Shown here one piece after another: positions 33,070 through 36,971 of a DNA stretch of 36,971 bases. The notes below the pieces were generated by a model. The model saw nothing but the letters and a program-made list of their open reading frames with translations, ran no database searches and was not told where the DNA came from. The position numbers were made by a program, and so were the translations under genes. The DNA comes from Spirulina subsalsa FACHB-351 (GTDB taxonomy: Bacteria; Cyanobacteriota; Cyanobacteriia; Cyanobacteriales; Spirulinaceae), in the NCBI RefSeq assembly GCF_026130165.1, contig NZ_JAIHOM010000046.1, positions 1 to 36,971 on the forward strand, given 5' to 3'. Position 1 is the first letter of the stretch; every line of letters begins with the position of its first letter.

Positions 33070-34929
33070 TTACTCCGTGAAATCTTGGAGATGGGGAGTT
33101 TGGGTAGGTTTGCTCCCGGTTTGGACTTGCCAGAGGTTGGCATATACCCCTTGTTGGGCGACTAGGGTTTCATGGGTGCCTTGTTCGACGATTTGGCCTT
33201 GTTCCATGACGTAGATACAGTCGGCATGGCGGATGGTGGAGAGACGATGGGCGATCGCAATTGTGGTTCGGTTTTGGGTGATATGCTCTAGGGAGCGACT
33301 GATAGCGGCTTCGGTTTCGTTATCGACGGCGGAGGTGGCTTCGTCGAGAATGAGGACGGGTGGGTTTTTTAGGATGGCACGGGCGATCGCAATTCGTTGC
33401 CGTTGTCCCCCGGATAACTTTTGACCTCGTTCCCCCACAATGGTTTCATAGCCTTGGGGAAGTTCCAGAATAAACTCGTGGGCTTCGGCGAGTTTGGCGG
33501 CGTGGGTGATCTCCTCTGGGGTAGCTTCTGGGCTACCGTAGGCGATATTGTCCCCCACGGTGCCATGAAAGAGAAAGACCTCTTGGCTCACCCAAGCAAT
33601 GGCTTGTCGTAAACTGTGCAGTTGAATATCCCGCAAATCTACCCCATCTAAGGTAATGGTTCCCTGTTGGATTTCGTAGAGGCGTAACAGTAATTTAACG
33701 AGGGTACTTTTGCCCGATCCTGTGGAGCCAGCAATCCCGATGGTTTGTCCGGCGGGAATATGCAGGGAGAGGTTTTTAATCACTTCCACCCCATTCCCAT
33801 AGGCGAAATTAACGTTTTTTAGTTCAATCGCCCCTTGAACCTGGTCTAAGTATAAATGGCCGGAGTGAATGAGAATGGGGGTATCGAGAAGATTCATCAC
33901 GCGCTGGGTGGATGCCATGGCACGCTGATATTGATCGAGGGTTTTCCCTAATCCGGTGAGGGGCCAGAGTAAACGCTGGGTCATGAATACCAAGACGCTA
34001 TAAGTCCCTACGGCTAACTGGCCTTCGGCGGCTTGGACTCCCCCAATCAGGAGGGTAGCGGTAAAGCCAAAGAGAATGGCAAAGCGAATCAGAGGGATAA
34101 AAGCGGCGCTCAGTGCGATCGCCCGATAATTACTTTGACGATAGGCCTCACTGTCAATCCCCAGTCGTTGGATTTCGTAAGCTTCGGTGGTAAAGCTTTT
34201 GATCGTAGTAATGCCGCTTAAATTATTGGACAAACGGGCGCTTAATAAACTCACCTGTTCCCGCACTTGGGCATAATAGGGCGAGAGTTTATTCTGGAAC
34301 ACAATAGACCCCCAGACAATCACCGGAATGGGGATCATGGTCATCCAAGCCACCGTGGGAGCGAGTATCAGAAAACCCACACTAATAGAAATAATGGTGG
34401 TCGTGATTTGTAGGATCTCGTTTGCGCCAATATCCAGAAACCGCTCTAACTGGTTAATATCATCATTGAGGATGGAGAGGAGTCCCCCGGTGCTGCGTTC
34501 TTCAAAAAAGGACAATTCTAAATCTTGCAGATGACTGTAGGCATCTAAGCGGAGGTCATGTTGAACATTTTGGGCTAAATTCCGCCACAGTCGGTCATAG
34601 GCGTACTCAAAGATTGATTCTAAGCCCCAAATAATGAACGTTAAGACCGATAAAATCAATAATTGACCAAAAATGGTCTCGAAGCCCCATTGAGCCAGTA
34701 GAGAGTTTTGCTGTTCTACTACAATATCCACCGCCATCCCAATCAATAGGGGAGGGGCGAGATCAAAGAGTTTATTGAGAACGGAACAAGTCCCAGCTTG
34801 CCACATCAGGGGACGGTATTTGCGCCCGTAGCGGATGAGACGCTTGAGGGGATGTTTCACGGAGGGCGGTTTTTTGTTGTTCAAGGGCTTTTTCAGTGCG
34901 CCAGTCAAGGTTCTTTCGGTTGGTGTCAA
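33070..34929 (-). CDS. ABC half-transporter, fused membrane and ATPase domains (MsbA-like)
   Basis: 619 residues if read from TTG 34929. A six-helix membrane domain (about 40-340) is followed by an ATPase domain (about 375-605) with Walker A GSTGSGKSTL, signature LSGGQRQRIAIAR, Walker B VLILDEATSAVD and the H-loop IAHRLST; all present, so active. Probably exports lipid or another hydrophobic compound as a homodimer. The start is uncertain: TTG 34929 immediately follows an in-frame TAA, while GTG 34860 would begin VKHPLKRLIRYGRKYRP, closer to the conserved part. An IS200/IS605 relic abuts the 5' end and may have replaced the original promoter or start. The PEP-CTERM gene follows 177 bp downstream. 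Confidence 0.88.
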   Translation of the reverse strand: MTPTERTLTGALKKPLNNKKPPSVKHPLKRLIRYGRKYRPLMWQAGTCSVLNKLFDLAPPLLIGMAVDIVVEQQNSLLAQWGFETIFGQLLILSVLTFIIWGLESIFEYAYDRLWRNLAQNVQHDLRLDAYSHLQDLELSFFEERSTGGLLSILNDDINQLERFLDIGANEILQITTTIISISVGFLILAPTVAWMTMIPIPVIVWGSIVFQNKLSPYYAQVREQVSLLSARLSNNLSGITTIKSFTTEAYEIQRLGIDSEAYRQSNYRAIALSAAFIPLIRFAILFGFTATLLIGGVQAAEGQLAVGTYSVLVFMTQRLLWPLTGLGKTLDQYQRAMASTQRVMNLLDTPILIHSGHLYLDQVQGAIELKNVNFAYGNGVEVIKNLSLHIPAGQTIGIAGSTGSGKSTLVKLLLRLYEIQQGTITLDGVDLRDIQLHSLRQAIAWVSQEVFLFHGTVGDNIAYGSPEATPEEITHAAKLAEAHEFILELPQGYETIVGERGQKLSGGQRQRIAIARAILKNPPVLILDEATSAVDNETEAAISRSLEHITQNRTTIAIAHRLSTIRHADCIYVMEQGQIVEQGTHETLVAQQGVYANLWQVQTGSKPTQTPHLQDFTE

Positions 34930-35172
34930 TTACAATTTTACTGCAATGTTGGCTTGAAGGCTCTCGGTTTCACCGATGAGATGAAAAGCCAACCAATATA
35001 GAAACAGCGAAGCACAATTAATACTCTGGAGAGTCTTGGCTCTCCACAGATTTTTTAATAAGAACTCTAAATGTTCTTTCTGGAATACTTTTCTCCGATA
35101 TTTAGTCACCAACACAATATGAACAGTAAGATTAAATGTAGCCCTGCGGGTCTTAGAGTAATTGGCTTCCAT
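34930..35172 (-). pseudogene. tnpA: Truncated IS200/IS605 TnpA (Y1 transposase) fragment
   Basis: About 80 codons from ATG 35172; the frame is open to 35238. The first ~45 residues (EANYSKTRRATF, then HIVLVTKYRRKVFQ) are the N-terminus of IS200-type TnpA. The sequence then leaves the family: the HUH (HVH) motif and catalytic tyrosine region are missing, so it is inactive. The remaining ~35 residues are of unclear origin and run in the same frame up to the stop directly before the ABC transporter's TTG. Divergent from the tnpB relic, as in IS605-type elements. Confidence 0.75.
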
Positions 35173-35237
35173 AACTATTGGCAGCTTGTACGGTGAGATG
35201 ATATTATGATAATATAACACATTGGGCGGTCGAGTCA

Positions 35238-35657
35238 ATGCGAGTCATGGAGTTTAAGGTTAAAGCTAAACCAAAACAACAAGTCGCTATCCTAGAAGCT
35301 ATTAGAATAGGACAGTTCATTCGGAATAAATGTCTTAGACTCTGGATGGATTCCAAAAGAGAAGATAAAGAGGATTAGGCTGCTCAAAAGGGCTGACGGA
35401 TTCTATTGCCAATTTGTCCTAGACCTTGAACGAGTAGAACCCCTTGATTATACAGGAAAGGAAATAGGAATTGATGTGGGCTTCAACCATTTCTTGACGG
35501 ACTCCAATGGAGAAAAACTAGACAATCCTCGATTTCTTCGTCAAGCTGAGAAGCTAGGACTCATATTTGTTCTTGTGGCTGTGTTCTAGACAGAGATGAA
35601 AACGCCGCTATCAACATACTTCGTAGAGCCAATACTGTCGGGCGGACAGGAATTTAA
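35238..35657 (+). pseudogene. tnpB: Degraded TnpB (IS605 OrfB) pseudogene
   Basis: Three collinear TnpB fragments. (1) 35238-35378: MRVMEFKVKAKPKQQ to an early TAG. (2) About 35379-35562: RLLKRADGFYCQFVLDL, then EIGIDVGFNHFLTDSNGE with the RuvC-I Asp. (3) After a frameshift, about 35562-35657: HICSCGCVLDRDENAAINIL with half of the zinc finger and the RuvC-III Asp. Two internal deletions remove the central helices and the RuvC-II Glu region, so roughly 140 of ~400 residues remain. It cannot encode an active RNA-guided nuclease. The right-end hairpin at 35724 follows. Confidence 0.85.
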
Positions 35658-35757
35658 GCCCTCGGACAGACTACCCACTGTCTATTAGGTGAGAGCTTAG
35701 TATATAAGGTAACTGGTTGAACAGGGAATCCCTCGCTTTTAGCGATGGGAGCGTCAA
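35658..35757 (+). mobile_element. Remnant IS605 right end / omega-RNA-like 3' region
   Basis: Follows the tnpB relic. Contains CCC-TCGC-TTTTA-GCGA-T-GGG (35730-35749) preceded by GGGAAT, the shared end-hairpin layout, and ends near GCGTCAA at 35757. In intact elements this 3' region forms the guide-RNA scaffold of TnpB. The gene-free sequence 35758-35954 that follows shows no clear feature. Confidence 0.5.
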
Positions 35758-35954
35758 TTGATTATGTCCCGTTTGAGGGGATCAGAATATCACAAGTGGG
35801 TTAGCATTTTCGCGGGTTGGGTCATTGAACAAAGGTTCTACACCAAAAGATTTCAAGTCTGCAAAGATGTCAGGTACACTAATCCGTAGAATGAAGACTG
35901 GCCTTTGTATTGTCTCGGCCTGAGACGCTGTGAATCCTTCTATCTGAAAGTGTT

Positions 35955-36971
35955 ATGACTCCAGTAGACCCCCCGAATCAACCCCCTCGTGATGATGAGA
36001 TGTTAACCCCTCCGCCTCCTGCGGTTGAGTCCTTGGGTGGGTCAGGAGAAGACCCGTCAACGGGAGAGCCGGGGGATGATCCTGCTCTAGAGGCTGTTGC
36101 AAGGGCAAGGTCTGACGAGTTCTCAACGGAGGACCCAGAGGTTACTGGAGCAATACCCGATAGCGGTAGACTTGATAGCTTTAGTCCTTGGGATGATCCC
36201 CTACCGGAGTCGGGGGGGGATTTGCCCGAGTCTCAAGCGTCTAAGGTGTTAGATCAACTTTCAGGAACCGAGGAAATGGTTCTTGACCGGGCGCAATCCT
36301 TACAGGAGGCGGACTGGTTTGCTTTGGCGCGGAAATTACGGCAACGGAATCGGGACTTATTAAAACGGGTGGCGGCGCTGGAACAGTCCTTAGCTCAAAC
36401 TCAGGAAGAGTTACAGGGGTATAAACGCCGCTTGTCATTGCAAGAAGGTTCGCGATCGCACCATCAAGCCGCCCTAGCCGCCCAAAATGAGGACTTACAA
36501 ACCGCCCAAGCCCAAGTTAATCTACTATTTGAAGAACTAGAAGCCTCCCACAGGGTCGCCCAACGGCAACACCTTCTCATTGAAACCCTCACCGCCCAAC
36601 TAGAGGCCGCCCAGAGTCAGATTGTCCATTTAGAACAGGAATATCAACGGGCGCAACAACGCTATCAGGTGCAAGGGTCAGTATTACTAGAAGCGGCAGA
36701 AAATTCTCAGGAACTGCGCGATCGCCTCATCCGCCAACAACAGCACACGCGCCAATTCAAAGCAGTCCTAGACCGTTGTCTGAGTCCCTTAGAAGAACTA
36801 GAAACCGAAAACCTCGCCTCGGCTTGGTCAGAAGAAGATGATGACGTAGAGGATCTCACCCAACCCGCCTCCCTAGAAGCCTCAGAAACGACCCTAGAAG
36901 CCATTTCTCGCCCCGTTGAACCGGAAAGCGAGGAAACCCCCCCCAGTCCCTCCCCCCACCCAGAAGCCACC
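35955..36971 (+). CDS. Coiled-coil protein with acidic, Pro-rich ends, 3' partial
   Basis: Open for 339 codons from ATG 35955 to the window edge. Residues 1-100 are acidic and Pro/Gly-rich (TPVDPPNQPPRDDE), with no membrane segment or signal peptide. Residues about 105-275 form a long coiled coil rich in Gln, Glu, Leu and Ala, with a conserved-looking entry DWFALARKLRQRNRDLLKRV. From about 280 it is acidic again (WSEEDDDVEDL) and then Pro/Ser/Glu-rich. No domain I can name. Predicted cytoplasmic and elongated; may be a scaffold or cell-organisation protein. It begins 198 bp after the IS605 relic. Confidence 0.85.
   Translation, partial: MTPVDPPNQPPRDDEMLTPPPPAVESLGGSGEDPSTGEPGDDPALEAVARARSDEFSTEDPEVTGAIPDSGRLDSFSPWDDPLPESGGDLPESQASKVLDQLSGTEEMVLDRAQSLQEADWFALARKLRQRNRDLLKRVAALEQSLAQTQEELQGYKRRLSLQEGSRSHHQAALAAQNEDLQTAQAQVNLLFEELEASHRVAQRQHLLIETLTAQLEAAQSQIVHLEQEYQRAQQRYQVQGSVLLEAAENSQELRDRLIRQQQHTRQFKAVLDRCLSPLEELETENLASAWSEEDDDVEDLTQPASLEASETTLEAISRPVEPESEETPPSPSPHPEAT

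Overview
The window looks like a piece of a cyanobacterial chromosome. GCGATCGC (HIP1) octamers are very frequent. The gene set includes Psb34, CyanoP, an Flv3-type flavodiiron protein, a DUF4330 protein, a cyanobacterial exosortase with a PEP-CTERM substrate, and a TPR-CHAT protein. Intergenic DNA is full of short G/C-rich and AATTGATAATTG-type repeats. No rRNA, tRNA or CRISPR array was seen.

Layout. 1-1480: 3' part of a secreted M23 endopeptidase with a repetitive proline-rich linker. 1491-5360: an exported TPR-CHAT protease-like gene bracketed by two inverted ~100-bp MITE-like copies. 5730-6017: a small helical protein with a histidine-kinase-like H-box. 6632-8359: flv3. 8374-8580: arrays of 7-mers and 8-mers. 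8669-11881: an EamA/DMT transporter, a PAS histidine kinase and a CheY-like regulator. 11950-13299: glmU. 13314-21133 (minus): a defence-like block made of a HEPN/DUF499 ATPase, a PIN/antitoxin pair and an SNF2 helicase with a C-terminal DUF3883-like nuclease fold. It is inserted between the housekeeping genes glmU and maf and is probably co-transcribed with maf. 21862-24787 (minus): CyanoP, GrpB, Psb34, ThiG, DUF4330. 24852-26446: a Tat/lipoprotein solute-binding protein and YggT. 26447-27385: a gene-free, highly structured stretch with an 18-bp tandem array, an IS605-like end and a possible small RNA. 27386-30530: a 747-aa membrane-anchored helical-repeat protein, coaE (convergent overlap) and secG. 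30561-30925: a small inverted-repeat element and five 44-bp tandem repeats. 30941-34929 (minus): cyanoexosortase, PEP-CTERM protein, ABC half-transporter. 34930-35757: a decayed IS200/IS605 element. 35955-end: 5' part of a coiled-coil protein.

How parts work together. The most interesting functional block is the HEPN-DUF499 / PIN-antitoxin / SNF2-DUF3883 cluster. It carries predicted RNase, ATPase, helicase and nuclease modules but no DNA methyltransferase of the kind usually reported with DUF499. The exosortase and PEP-CTERM protein form an enzyme-substrate pair. The PAS kinase and CheY-like protein form a likely phosphorelay. maf-helicase, grpB-cyanoP and antitoxin-PIN show tight spacing or ATGA overlaps, which suggests translational coupling.

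Repeats are the other theme. They include a possibly mobilisable CHAT cassette, three IS605-like end hairpins (two without any tnpB), hairpin repeats sharing an ACTACGAAC tail, and a repeated pattern in which GC skew switches from G-rich to C-rich across HIP1 sites.
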